Under the pieces are notes generated by a model that ran no database searches, was not told the DNA's origin, and saw nothing but the letters and a program-made list of their open reading frames with translations. From the NCBI GenBank assembly GCA_048267245.1, contig JBLWXV010000001.1, positions 434,001 through 498,000 on the forward strand: a DNA stretch of 64,000 bases. Direction: 5' to 3'. This DNA is from JBLWXV01 sp048267245 (lineage in GTDB: Bacteria > Bdellovibrionota > Bacteriovoracia > Bacteriovoracales > Bacteriovoracaceae). The position numbers were made by a program, and so were the translations under genes. This document shows, in pieces, positions 25,241 through 36,200 of the stretch; within the stretch, counting starts at the first letter, position 1, and each line of letters starts with the position of its first letter.

Positions 25241-25422
25241 TGCGCGGCAAATAAGCGCGGCCTAACATAATCTTGCAAAGGCCCAGAAGTCCTATTTATC
25301 GGCATTTAGGGCCTAGTAGAGCGCCATAAAACGGTGTACAGTCTTTGCCTAATATGGGACATTTTTTGGATAGGATTTTTACACACAACACACACAATTA
25401 AACACACGCAAAGGACTTACGG

Positions 25423-28400
25423 GTGAAGCTAAAGAGACTGATCATCCAGGGGTTCAAATCTTTTAAAGATCGAACCACTATTAATTTCGATGATGGAATT
25501 ACCGGGATTGTCGGACCAAACGGTTGCGGCAAATCAAATATTGTAGATGCCCTCTTCTGGGTAATGGGCGAAATGTCTGCCAAGCACTTGCGCGGCAATT
25601 CAATGAAGGACGTGATCTTCGCTGGATCATCCAAGTATTCACCGGGCTCGTTTGCCGAGGCGACACTTGTTCTTGAAAACACCGACGGCAAGCACATTCA
25701 CATTGGCAACAAAGTTTCTTCGCCGACAGAGATCTCGCTGACTCGTAAGCTTTATCGCAATGGTGAAACTGAATACCGCATTAACGGCAACCCTTGTCGT
25801 CTGCGCGATATTCAAGAAGTGTTCATGGACACTGGTGCCGGTGCCAAATCATATTCGATTATCGCTCAGGGTGAGATCAACCGTCTCGTTCAAGCTAAGC
25901 CGGAAGAGCGTCGCTCAATGATTGAAGACGTGGCCGGGATTACGAAATTTAAAATGCGTCGTCGCGATTCTGTTAAGAAAATCGAGCAAACTCAGAGCAA
26001 CCTTGCTCGCTTGCAAGATCTTCAAACTGAAATCGAAAAGAATCTCAAAGCGCTTGAAAAGCAAGCTGAGAAAGCCGAGCGCGCACGCACGCTTAAAGAC
26101 AAAATTAGAAGAAACGATCTCGTTGTTCACTCGCACAAAGTCTTTGATCTTTTAAAAGACTACCGCGATGGCAAGAACGTGATCTCTGAAAAACTTATCA
26201 ATATCTCTGAGTGGATGATCAAGAAAGATACGCTTGAGTCGTCTCTTCACGAAGAGCGCATTGTTAAGGCCGAGAAAACTGACAAGATCGAAGAACTTCA
26301 AAAAGAATATAACGAAATCTCTAAGAAGCTAGCAGCTGCCGAAGAGAGACTCGTCTACCTTTGCAAAACTCAGTCTGAAAAAGAAAAGCAACTTGAAGGT
26401 CGTCAATCTGAACTTGAAGAACTTGCAAGTGAGCGCGAAAACCGCGTGCTTAAACTTAACGAGCTAGAAGACTCACACGCTGAACTCTCTGAGAGAGGGG
26501 CGGGGGATGAGAACTTCGCGGAACTCGAAGACCAAGTGGAAACTCTTAAAGCTGAACTCTCTGAAAAAGAAGATGAGCTTAGAAATATCACTGGTGAAAT
26601 CGAAGCGACTCGCACTGAGCTTTCTGATCTAGAAAATATCATCTTCAAAAATACTTCGAAGATGGAAGAATACGCGGCTAGTCTCGGTGATATCACTGAA
26701 GAAATTGAAGCGCTTGAAAAGCAATATTCAGGTGTTTCAAAAGACATGGCCCGCGAGCGCGATAGTGTTCGCTCGCTAGAAGAGAAAGTAGAACTTCTAG
26801 CTGGGCAAGAGAGCGAGACGCGCGAGAAATCACAAACTCTTTCTCGCGAAGTTGAAGAACTTAAAAAAGAAGTGAACGCAGCTTCTAAAGAGATGATCTC
26901 GACTGAGTCTAGACTCTCTTCACTGCGCGAACTTGCCAACTCTCTTGAAGGCGTTAAAGAGGGTGCCAGCGAGTTTTTAAAGTCAGACTCTGCTGAAGGC
27001 TTTAGTTTAGTTGGAAGTGCACTAGAGTGTGACGAGAAGTATTCTAAAGCAGTTCAAGTTCTCCTTGCCGATATCTTGGATAGCCTTGTTCGCTTTGGAG
27101 ATGACTTTGCCGGACTTGAGAGCTGGCTAAAAGAAAATCCAAATACTAGTCTTGAGATGATCGTGGCCCAAAATGAAACGACCTTCTCAAGCGAGACTAA
27201 AGAGCGCCTTGCTCTTATGCTAGGTGGAGAAGTTCTGCCACTTAGTGAAGTTGTGACACTTCCAAGTGAAATGAATGATCTCCTAGGGCCTTATTTCCAA
27301 GGTCTCTTCATTGCTAATAACCTCACGCTTGAAACATACCGCAAGATTTCGCGCGATATTCGCTTTAAGGCCGTGGCTTCACTTGAGGGCAATGTTGTTC
27401 TTAAAAATGAGGGTGGACTCTACGTCCTTGGTTCACGTGGAACTGACGGACAAAGTGGTCTTATTGCTCGCAATAACAAGATTAAAGAACTTGAAGCTCT
27501 TTTTGAAGAGCAGACAGCAACTCTTGAAGTCCTTGAAGCGCGCCTTCTTGAAAATGAAGAAGCGGCTAGCAGTGCTCGTGAGTCATTTGAACTTATTCGC
27601 GAGAACCACGCCCAGGCTCGTGCTGATTATGCGGCCAGCAAGTCTGCCCTAGAGTCGAAGCTTGCTAATATTGAGTCGGGTACAGCTCGCCTTGATATCC
27701 TTAAAAATCGTAAGAATGAAATTTCTAAGTCTCGCCTTACTCTCATGGAGACCGAAGAAACTTATGCCAATAAGCGCGATGAGCTCGCAGATCTAGTTGA
27801 GGCGAAGTCTACACTTAAAGAAGAGCTCACTGAGACGTATACGCTTCAAAAAGAGCAATACGAAGAACTTCGCGATGAATTTTTAAAGAAACAAGCTGAG
27901 TCTAAAACCTTTGAAGACCGCCTAAAAGCACTTGAATCTCAAGTTGAAGACGTGAGAGCTCAGGTTGAGCGCCTCGATACAAGACGCGATAACCTCCAAG
28001 TGACTATTGAGACTCTAGGCTCTGAAATTGATCAAATCGCTGCCGAGCTCTCAGAGCTTGAGCAGGGCAACCTCGATACAGCAGCTGAGCTTCAAGATCG
28101 TGAAGAAATTCTCAACGATCTTAAAGATGACTTTGCAAATCTTCTACAAGGCATGCAAGAGCGTGAAGATGAGGCGAAGTCTCTTGGTGCTCAAATTAGT
28201 AAGAATGAAAAAGAAGTGGCCGAATACAAGGCTAAGTTCTCTCAGTACGTTACTGAAGAAGAGCAGATCGTTCGCAATATCTTTGAAAAGTATCGCGTCG
28301 ATCTTCGCAAGACTCTTGGTAACTTCCTTGGTTACGAGGAGAGTGACTACGAAGAACTTCACGATGTTTCTCAGATGTTCTTTATGGAAACTGAAAATGG

Positions 28401-29100
28401 CGTGGTTGATATTGAACCAGAACACTACGAGTTCAACCGTCGCTATGGCCAAGATCTCGCCGAGTGCAATACAAAGCTAAAGAATTACAAGCAAGAGTTC
28501 TCACGCCTAGGGGAAATCAACTGGCAAGCAATTGAGGATTATGATCGTCAAAAGCTTCGCTACAACTTCCTCTCTGAGCAAGAGCGCGAACTTAAGCAAT
28601 CCCTCGACGATCTTGCGCTAGCTATTGATCACATTGATCAAAAATCAAAAGAGCGCTTTAAAGTTGCCTTTGATGAAGTCAATATTCGCTTCCAGAAAGT
28701 TTTCCCAATCATCTTTGGTGGTGGGAATGCCCAACTAAAACTTGTGGGCTCTGCGGACGATGCCGACTGTGGTGTAGACATTATCGCTCAGCCGCCAGGT
28801 AAGAAGATGCAAAACATCAACCTTATGTCTGGTGGGGAAAAGGCGATGACAGCGGTCAGCCTTATCTTCTCTATCTTCCTTGTGAAGCCTTCTCCGTTCT
28901 GTCTTCTCGATGAGGTTGACGCCCCACTTGATGACGCCAACGTTGGACGCTTTAACGAACTACTTCGCGAGATGAGTTCAGAGTCACAATTTATTTTGAT
29001 TACTCACAATAAAAAGACAATGGAACTCAACGACACCCTCTATGGTGTTACAATGCAAGAACCAGGAATTTCAAAAGCGGTTTCGGTTCAACTGCACTAG
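25423..29100 (+). CDS. smc: Chromosome segregation protein SMC
   Basis: A GTG start at 25423 follows AAAGGACTTACGG and opens the typical LKRLIIQGFKSFKDRT sequence. The 1225-residue protein has Walker A GPNGCGKSN (31-39), two long coiled coils flanking a hinge (about 515-680), the ABC signature NLMSGGEKAMTA and Walker B CLLDEVDAPLDD near the end. SMC dimers with ScpA/ScpB load at parS and align chromosome arms. The length is at the upper end for bacterial SMC (about 1150-1200). The 180-base upstream region is rich in CA repeats. LolA follows after 7 bases. Confidence 0.97.
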   Translation: MKLKRLIIQGFKSFKDRTTINFDDGITGIVGPNGCGKSNIVDALFWVMGEMSAKHLRGNSMKDVIFAGSSKYSPGSFAEATLVLENTDGKHIHIGNKVSSPTEISLTRKLYRNGETEYRINGNPCRLRDIQEVFMDTGAGAKSYSIIAQGEINRLVQAKPEERRSMIEDVAGITKFKMRRRDSVKKIEQTQSNLARLQDLQTEIEKNLKALEKQAEKAERARTLKDKIRRNDLVVHSHKVFDLLKDYRDGKNVISEKLINISEWMIKKDTLESSLHEERIVKAEKTDKIEELQKEYNEISKKLAAAEERLVYLCKTQSEKEKQLEGRQSELEELASERENRVLKLNELEDSHAELSERGAGDENFAELEDQVETLKAELSEKEDELRNITGEIEATRTELSDLENIIFKNTSKMEEYAASLGDITEEIEALEKQYSGVSKDMARERDSVRSLEEKVELLAGQESETREKSQTLSREVEELKKEVNAASKEMISTESRLSSLRELANSLEGVKEGASEFLKSDSAEGFSLVGSALECDEKYSKAVQVLLADILDSLVRFGDDFAGLESWLKENPNTSLEMIVAQNETTFSSETKERLALMLGGEVLPLSEVVTLPSEMNDLLGPYFQGLFIANNLTLETYRKISRDIRFKAVASLEGNVVLKNEGGLYVLGSRGTDGQSGLIARNNKIKELEALFEEQTATLEVLEARLLENEEAASSARESFELIRENHAQARADYAASKSALESKLANIESGTARLDILKNRKNEISKSRLTLMETEETYANKRDELADLVEAKSTLKEELTETYTLQKEQYEELRDEFLKKQAESKTFEDRLKALESQVEDVRAQVERLDTRRDNLQVTIETLGSEIDQIAAELSELEQGNLDTAAELQDREEILNDLKDDFANLLQGMQEREDEAKSLGAQISKNEKEVAEYKAKFSQYVTEEEQIVRNIFEKYRVDLRKTLGNFLGYEESDYEELHDVSQMFFMETENGVVDIEPEHYEFNRRYGQDLAECNTKLKNYKQEFSRLGEINWQAIEDYDRQKLRYNFLSEQERELKQSLDDLALAIDHIDQKSKERFKVAFDEVNIRFQKVFPIIFGGGNAQLKLVGSADDADCGVDIIAQPPGKKMQNINLMSGGEKAMTAVSLIFSIFLVKPSPFCLLDEVDAPLDDANVGRFNELLREMSSESQFILITHNKKTMELNDTLYGVTMQEPGISKAVSVQLH

Positions 29101-29107
29101 GAAGATC

Positions 29108-29716
29108 ATGAAGTTTTTTTCTCTAGTTCTTTTTTCACTCTTAGCAGGCCCAGTGCTTGCTAAGAGTTTTCTCCCAACTTCATTTCATTCGGCCTTTACC
29201 CAAGAGTATGTCTCTAAGGTATCTGGCAAGACTGTGACAACCAAGGGTGAGCTTAGCTACCTCTACCCAGGTCATCTGCGCCTAGAAGTTAAGAGTCCAG
29301 ATGAAGTGCTCTATATCTCAAATCCCAAGAAGTCGTGGTACTACACACCCCCATTTGCTAAGGGTGAGCCAGGTGAAGTGAAAATTTCTGAAAACCCTGA
29401 CAATGTACTAGAGCGCTTTTTTAACGTCTTAAAAAATGGCCTTGAAAATAATAAGAGCTACACCGTGGCCAAGGGCAAGACTGGCGGACACGTTCTGACT
29501 TTTAAAGAGGATGCGGCCAAGAGGCTTGGAATAAAAGAGGCCGTGCTCTTTTTTGAAGGAAGTTCGACAGAATTTAGCGCTCTAAATCGATTAAAGATTA
29601 AAGATAGCGAAGATCAGGTGAAGGACTTCATTCTCACGAATCTCGATGCTAGCAAGAAGATCGAAAAATCATTTTTCGATTTTACTCCACCTGAAAACAC
29701 GCGTATTTCGCGCTAG
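29108..29716 (+). CDS. lolA: Outer-membrane lipoprotein carrier LolA
   Basis: ATG at 29108 begins a signal peptide (residues 1-18, ending PVLA). The 202-residue protein then shows the LolA beta-fold order: FTQEYVSKVSGKTVTTKGELSYLYP, LRLEVKSPDEVLYISNPKKSWYYTPPF and a terminal DFTPPEN. LolA shuttles lipoproteins through the periplasm from the LolCDE exporter to LolB. The gene lies 7 bases after smc and overlaps the convergent transglycosylase gene by 4 bases. Confidence 0.9.
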   Translation: MKFFSLVLFSLLAGPVLAKSFLPTSFHSAFTQEYVSKVSGKTVTTKGELSYLYPGHLRLEVKSPDEVLYISNPKKSWYYTPPFAKGEPGEVKISENPDNVLERFFNVLKNGLENNKSYTVAKGKTGGHVLTFKEDAAKRLGIKEAVLFFEGSSTEFSALNRLKIKDSEDQVKDFILTNLDASKKIEKSFFDFTPPENTRISR

Positions 29717-31710
29717 TTATTTTCCACCATTAATTCTTTGGGAATCGGGGCCCCCTCTGTGAGAGAGAGGCCTCGGTAGATATAGGCGTTTCGCAAGACG
29801 AGTTTGACGTACTTGCGAGTTTCTTCATAGGGGATATTCTCGACGAATTGTTCCCAGCTTCCAAAGTAGCGCGTGCTAATCCATTTTGAAACGGGCGCCT
29901 CTCCAGCATTATAGCTTGCAATCGTCTGGATTAAGTGACCTTCAGACTTTAAGAGAAGCTTCTTAATCATATAGGCACCGATGGGAATATTAACTTCTGG
30001 AGTATAGAGGTCTTCAAGCTTTTCATACTTAACACCAGCGGCTTGGTGATAGCTCTGCGCTTTCTCTGGAATCACTTGCAAAAGACCAAAGGCATCGGCA
30101 TAGCTTCTCGCATTGGTATCAAATGAGGACTCTTGTCTTGAAATGGCCATTAGGAGAAAGGGAGAGACGTTAAAGAATCTACCTGAGGAGAGAAAGAGCT
30201 CCTGATAGGCTTTAGGATAGAGTAGTGCACTTACATCAGAAAACTCGTAATCGCCCAAGAGCTTATAACCCCCGCGAATACCTTCACGGTAAGCCGAGGC
30301 ACGTTCATAAAAAGGAGTCACCGCGAGAATGTCCTTAGTGGATCTCACAGTGGCGAGATAGTCTTTGAGTGCATCCCACTGCTCAAAGTAGAAGAGCCAA
30401 GAGGCCCTGAGATCGAGTTCTCCTTGCGCGCTTGGGTACTGATAATTAAGTGGCTCTTGCACTCCTCCAAGCTTTGTTAAAGAGAGAAGTGAGTAGTAAC
30501 TATGAGGGTTCTTTTCAATAATCTCTCGCCAAAGTGACTCGGCCTCTGAGCGTTGATTAGTCTTATCAAGGGAGACCGCGAGCCAATAAGCAAAGCGCAA
30601 AGTAATGTCACTTTGATCGTCTTCGCTTTGATCTAGGTAGCGGCGAAATGAGGGAATAGCCTCGTCATATTGACCTGACTGAAAGCGATTCCATGAAATG
30701 GCCCACTCAATTTTTTCTCTCGTGTCTTGATCTGTCGCCCCAACTCGCGCTCCAAGTTCAAAGAAGGCAAAGGCGAGATCAAAGTTCTTGCGCTCGCGCT
30801 CCATCATTCCAAGGAGCCAAAAGCTTTTGGCCTTGGCGTTGGCACTTGCAAAATCACTGCGAGTGAGTTTCGTGAGCTCTAGATGACCCTTTTCTAATCT
30901 ATCTTGAGTCCACTCGGCGCGCGCCCATTCAATCCAGCGCTCTTCTAGGTCTTGATTCTGGGCGGGAGTTCTCTTCTTAAGTGAATTAAGCCAGCTGACA
31001 GTTTTGGCCGTCTCCTGAGTGTAGCGCTCTTTGTCGCGCTCAAGTTTAAAGCTCATGGCGTAGCGGTCAAAAGCAATAAGCTTTTCTTCGTACTTCCAAT
31101 TCCTAGCACTCATGATTTTTAGATAGTAGCCCCGTGCCTTATCAAAATCACGCTGCCGCTCTAGATCTCTGGCAACTTTTAAAAGTTCGTCATCTTTTGG
31201 ATTTTCAATTAAGTGAGGAGCAATTTCTTTTAATCGAGCATCAACCTCGGCGTAGAGATCGGGCTGCTGATCTTTTGAGATATGAGTGAGGGCCTTCTTC
31301 GCCCAGTCCATGCGCTCGTCTTGTCGATCGGCCAAGGTTGATAGTTCTTTAGCGAATGTGGCCGCCCAAAGACCAAAGTCAGGTTTTGAGGCGGCAATTT
31401 TGTAAGAGCGCTCGTAGAGAGATTTTTTTATGTAGGAAGGAAGCGAGGGAAGCTCTTGTTCCCAAATTGAGAGAAGTTCAGAGTCGCCAAGTTCACAGCC
31501 TTGCACGATCTTAAGTAGCAACGCCTCGCGAGCTGGAAAGTCGCGCGCGCTCTCCATGAGTTCCCATAAAGTTTGGCAATCGCCCTGCTTGGCAAGGGGT
31601 GCTTGGAGCTTCCATTTTGAGCTCTCTTGCTCCTGACTGGGTGGATAGAGAGTAGGCGAGCTACAGGCCCCCAGCACAACTAAACAGGTTGAGATAAGCA
31701 CATTCTTCAT
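29713..31710 (-). CDS. Lipoprotein soluble lytic murein transglycosylase (Slt type)
   Basis: The 665-residue protein has a lipoprotein signal peptide with Cys16 (LGACSS). A long alpha-helical superhelix of TPR-like repeats (about 60-490) is followed by a lysozyme-like SLT domain (about 500-640). The SLT domain contains ISRQESSF with the catalytic Glu, GLLQVIP, NIPIGAYM and IASYNAGE. Such enzymes cut the MurNAc-GlcNAc bond to 1,6-anhydro products at the outer-membrane face. A membrane-anchored Slt fits wall remodelling, and in a predator possibly prey-wall processing (inference). Confidence 0.9.
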   Translation of the reverse strand: MKNVLISTCLVVLGACSSPTLYPPSQEQESSKWKLQAPLAKQGDCQTLWELMESARDFPAREALLLKIVQGCELGDSELLSIWEQELPSLPSYIKKSLYERSYKIAASKPDFGLWAATFAKELSTLADRQDERMDWAKKALTHISKDQQPDLYAEVDARLKEIAPHLIENPKDDELLKVARDLERQRDFDKARGYYLKIMSARNWKYEEKLIAFDRYAMSFKLERDKERYTQETAKTVSWLNSLKKRTPAQNQDLEERWIEWARAEWTQDRLEKGHLELTKLTRSDFASANAKAKSFWLLGMMERERKNFDLAFAFFELGARVGATDQDTREKIEWAISWNRFQSGQYDEAIPSFRRYLDQSEDDQSDITLRFAYWLAVSLDKTNQRSEAESLWREIIEKNPHSYYSLLSLTKLGGVQEPLNYQYPSAQGELDLRASWLFYFEQWDALKDYLATVRSTKDILAVTPFYERASAYREGIRGGYKLLGDYEFSDVSALLYPKAYQELFLSSGRFFNVSPFLLMAISRQESSFDTNARSYADAFGLLQVIPEKAQSYHQAAGVKYEKLEDLYTPEVNIPIGAYMIKKLLLKSEGHLIQTIASYNAGEAPVSKWISTRYFGSWEQFVENIPYEETRKYVKLVLRNAYIYRGLSLTEGAPIPKELMVENN

Positions 31711-31867
31711 TGGGTCCTTCCTTGGTTTGTCCCCTCTCTAGTCTAAATTTAAGCGTCTAACCTTACAACCAGTTGATTTTGGGTAAATGGCCTACTGGGC
31801 CTATATCTAAAAAAAATTCATAACCTTTGAAATTTTAAGGGGATTCGAGTAAATCTCCCTATCCTTT

Positions 31868-31873
31868 TATAAT
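31868..31873 (+). promoter_or_regulatory. Perfect -10 box close to rimO start
   Basis: TATAAT at 31868-31873 ends 9 bases before the rimO ATG; TCGAGT at 31845-31850 could be a weak -35 with 17-base spacing. If used, the transcript would start only 2-4 bases before the ATG. An alternative promoter is TTGAAA (31827-31832) with TAAATC (31850-31855). Confidence 0.35.
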
Positions 31874-31882
31874 GAGATCAGT

Positions 31883-33262
31883 ATGCCAACGCCCACTAAT
31901 GTGAAGAAGTTTGTTGATAAGTCGCTTTATTTTACCTCGCTCGGTTGTTCAAAGAACCTCGTCGACTCGCAAGTGATGCTTGGATATATGGGTCTAGATG
32001 GTTTTAAAATTTCGCAAGAACCAAGCGAAGCTGAAGTGATTATCGTCAACACTTGTTCGTTTATCGATGCCGCTAAGAAAGAATCGATTGATACAATTCT
32101 CGATCTCGCCGATTTTAAAGATCCAGATAATGGCCGCTGTCAGGCGTTGGTTGTCTCAGGTTGTATGGCGCAGAGATATAGTGCAGATCTAGAAACTGAA
32201 TTGCCAGAAGTCGATCTCATCATTGGAACTGGAGAGTATCATAAAATCGTGAAGCTTCTTCGCGCTTATGAGGACGGTCAACTCAAAGTAAAGAGTCACG
32301 TTGAGATTCCAAAGTTTATTCACACTGAATTTGATCCACGCATTAATACCTCTCCATTCTATACGGCGTGGTTAAAAATCTCTGAGGGTTGTAATCGCAA
32401 TTGTACATTTTGTATTATTCCAACACTCAGAGGTCGCCTTAGATCGAGAACTGTGGCTTCACTTGTTGAGGAGTCAAAGAATCTGGCAAGTACTGGAGTG
32501 AGAGAGCTCAATCTCATTTCCCAAGATCTCTCCGATTATGGGGTTGATCTCGACGAGAATAATAATCTCTTTGAACTTCTCTCTGGTCTTGAAACTGTTG
32601 AGGGTGTGGACTGGGTTCGTCTCTTCTACTTCTATCCAGATGAACTTACTGACACTGTAATTGAAAAGATGGCGACTTCAAACAAAGTTTGCAAGTACCT
32701 CGATATGCCAGTTCAACATTTCTCTGATCACGTGCTTCGCCGTATGAATCGCAAAATTACGGGCGAGAAAATTCACGAGAGAATCGCCCGCCTGCGCGAG
32801 CGTATTCCTGGAATTGTGCTTAGAACCTCAATCATCGTCGGCTTTCCAGGCGAGACTGAGGAAGACTTTGAGCTGCTTCTTGAAGGCGTCAAAACGGCAC
32901 GCTTTAACCACCTAGGTATCTTTAGATATTCAGATGAAGAGGGAACGCCGGCCTTTAGACTCAAAGATAAGGTACCTCAGGAAGTGATCGAAGAGCGCTT
33001 TGATCGCCTCTATGAAGTTCAAAAAGAGATCGCTCGCGAACTCAACCAAGAATTTGTCGGCAAGACCATCGATGTTCTCATCGAAGGCCCACACGAAGAG
33101 ACAGAGCTTCTAGTCGTCGGACGCCACGAGGGGCAAGCCCCAGATATCGACGGCAAAGTGATCATTAACGATAGCGAGTCTGAGCTGAAAATCGGTGATC
33201 TCGTTAAAGTCGAGATCACCGAAGTTCTAGATTTTGATTTGATTGGGCGAGTTGTTTCTTAA
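31883..33262 (+). CDS. rimO: Ribosomal protein S12 methylthiotransferase RimO
   Basis: The 459-residue protein has three parts. The UPF0004 domain (17-140) has three cluster Cys (SLGCSKNLVDSQ, NTCSFID, SGCMAQ). The radical SAM domain has CNRNCTFC and PTLRGRLRSR, which favours RimO over MiaB. The C-terminal TRAM domain starts at about 390. The enzyme adds a methylthio group to Asp88 of ribosomal protein S12 using two 4Fe-4S clusters. The final 4 bases overlap the convergent giant lipoprotein gene. Confidence 0.92.
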   Translation: MPTPTNVKKFVDKSLYFTSLGCSKNLVDSQVMLGYMGLDGFKISQEPSEAEVIIVNTCSFIDAAKKESIDTILDLADFKDPDNGRCQALVVSGCMAQRYSADLETELPEVDLIIGTGEYHKIVKLLRAYEDGQLKVKSHVEIPKFIHTEFDPRINTSPFYTAWLKISEGCNRNCTFCIIPTLRGRLRSRTVASLVEESKNLASTGVRELNLISQDLSDYGVDLDENNNLFELLSGLETVEGVDWVRLFYFYPDELTDTVIEKMATSNKVCKYLDMPVQHFSDHVLRRMNRKITGEKIHERIARLRERIPGIVLRTSIIVGFPGETEEDFELLLEGVKTARFNHLGIFRYSDEEGTPAFRLKDKVPQEVIEERFDRLYEVQKEIARELNQEFVGKTIDVLIEGPHEETELLVVGRHEGQAPDIDGKVIINDSESELKIGDLVKVEITEVLDFDLIGRVVS

Positions 33263-36200
33263 TACTCTTTAGAATTGGGAAATGGGATTGTCTCTACAGC
33301 TGTAACAGTATGCGCAGTATGTGCGAACCTAAGTGGCGTCGCTGCGTAAGCTTGTGTCGTACTGACAACTGCCGCAATTGTGACATACTCAATCGCCTGA
33401 GCACCGCCACCAATTCTAATAACGTCACCTACACTTAAGCCAGTGCCTCCAAAGCCAGCACCTGAAAGCGTTAGTAACTGACCGGAGTTGGTGACTGTAA
33501 GACCAGTTGCACTTGTTTTGTAGCGTGAGACTATTGAGAGGCCCACGTTAGAGTGAGTTGGGTAGAAAGCATTTCCGTTTGCAGTTCTAAGAGAGCGAAC
33601 GACGGCCGTCGGAGCACTTACACTCTGAACAACGAACAGCTCATTGGCCCCATTCGGATTTACTGAAATGATGTCACCAACCTGGAGTGTTGCCGTAATA
33701 CCTGAGAGAGTTGTAGTTCCCTGGGCGATTGAAACACCTGTCGTGTAAACATCGTTTTGACAGAGATTATATGTTGCATCTGAAAAGTCAGGGAAGAGCG
33801 TATCATCCCAGTCAGAGTAATCACTGAGGAAGTCACCAAAACTATCTGTCTCATGACCGGCCGTACTCACACCATCCATTTTAATTCGTGAATTTACTGA
33901 ATCAAAATCTTGGAACTCAAGTTTGTCGTTGAACTTAAAGAAAAGGTCCCACTCACGCACTTGTAGGTTAATTCTTGCAATTGTACTAGAACCGGCGTCT
34001 AGACAGCTGAAAGTGTAGAATGGGTTTCCTCCATTCATTGGTTCATGGATATCGTTGATGAAATTGATTTTATTTCGCTGCTGCCAAGCTTTTGTCTGGT
34101 AAGTATAGCCGTCACTCGATACACACTTATTTTGTCTTGTGTAATTTGCTAGGTACTTGTTAGAAGCCATATCGCGTGTAATCGGCGCTTCAAACTCCCA
34201 GAGATAATCATCAGGGCTAGATCTAGTGCCATTTTCTGCTGTCGTGTACTGTGCGACATCACCACCCTGTCCGAGGGCATTACCGAGAACTGCACCTTCG
34301 CGGCAAGCGGCAACTTCTCCACCACACTCGACAGTTTCAGATTCTGTAACGTTACTACAGAATGCGGGTGTCCACACCCCAGAGCTGGTCCATGTTCCAG
34401 TCACAGCATCACATTCTGCTTTAGTGGCTTCTGATCCATCAGATGTACCTCCAGCGCAGCTACCATTATTTTCGGTACATTGAGTTAGCGTTGTAGATGA
34501 GCCGTCACTACAGGAGTCTGGGGTAATTGTGTAGGTTACTGTATTCAAGGTAAATTCGCCGATGTCGCAATTTGGACCATCTACAGCTGAATAATTTCCT
34601 AAACAGGCTGGCTCGAAGGGGGCGAACTCTGTAAGTGAGCCACAGATTGGGTCAGCAAAATCTCCAGTTCTTTGAGTAAACGTAAAGTTAGTAGACCTAG
34701 GTTGGAAATTATAAATTCTATACGGCTCTGTATAGAGGTGGTTACATACACCAGCGGAAGTGTTGTATTGAATGGAGAGTTTAGATTGATACAAGTCAAG
34801 CTCACCAACTTCGATTCTACAATCAATGTCACGATATTCATTTCTTCCAGTAATATTTGAAGCATCAATTTGGTCTTGTGTGACTCGACATCTAGTTGCA
34901 AAGTTATCCTTTCCTGCCTTGTGGAGAGAAAACGATGTTCCTACCGTTTGATCAATGATTTCAAAGGCGTTGTGAACTTGCATGTAGAAGCTGAAGCTTC
35001 TAGAACCAGCACCATTGATTGCACTAACGGTATAGAGGGTTCTTGTTTTACTGTTATCTGCAATTCCCGAGATAATCCCTGTATCCTCGTCTAGGGTAAG
35101 TCCTGTTGGTAGGTCAGGGGCAATTGTGAATTTTGATCCAGTTCCACCAGTTTCAAGATCTGGTTTGATTGAAGTCGAATCACCTCGGTATAGGGTAAAC
35201 ATATTTTGTGACGTAATATTGTTAGAGTCGATACTGTCTCTAGTAGTTGCAAAGACGTTCGTGTAGTCAATATTATCACTATTACTCAGGTAGCCATTAT
35301 TTACTAAGATGATGAGCTCATCAGTCGTAACATCAACCTCACTTACAACGCCTTGAAAACTTTCAAACGAACGACTCTTCCAAACACCGCTTACCGCAGT
35401 ACAGGCAGTATTTGTAGTCGCGCTAAAAATTCTCACTGTCTCAGAAGAGTCGTAGCACTCACCAACGTTTTCTTCACAGGTAACCTGTGCGCCAACGCCG
35501 GGATCAATACACTTACTATTTGTTGAAACAGTCACACCAGGAATAAATGATGTTGAAGCGGCAGTCAGGTTGCTTGAAACTTTTGCCTTCACATGCTTTG
35601 AGATAACGCGTGAAACGTTCATTGTAGAGGCGCTTGTTTGGAACGTTACCGAGTCACCATTTTGAATCTCAACTGAAGCTACTAGCTTTGCATAAACTTT
35701 AGAAAAGTTAACACCGCCTTGGTTAACAGTTGAAACATATACGACAGAACCGTCGTAACCAGTGGCCGCATTGACGGCAAATCGCTCTCCAACTGAAGGG
35801 GTAGCTGTTGGATTATCAAAGAGCATCACAAGAGATACACCTTGAATATTACTTACCTGGGATCTCTCTGAGGCATAGATCATTCGATTATCAACAGGGT
35901 CATCAATTTCGAACTTTCCTTCAATCACGTCCACGTAGAGGTGGGTAGAGTCGAGGACTTCAAGTACACGTCCAAGATTTTTCTCACTAGCGCTTTGTGG
36001 TGGAGCAATTGGTGCACTAATAAAGTTACCTCTGACAAACGAATTTGTATTAGTAACGGTAATCACAGCTTGTCTCGTGTAACCAAGTCCAGATGGAGGA
36101 CTTTGTATGCGAAACTTAAAGCTCTTAGTAAACTCTCTATTGTTTATAGTCGTGGCAGAGATTGTCACGGTCTGAGTTGAGGTTTCTGGTAAGTCTGCTG

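Noticed and set aside
25381..25410. ACACAC tract as CRISPR or transposon repeat
   Set aside because: Units are 4-6 bases without spacers of constant length; simple-sequence leader only.
26403..26939. 178-residue Ser-rich minus-strand frame
   Set aside because: Antisense of the SMC coiled coil, rich in Glu and Arg codons; no ribosome site or family resemblance.
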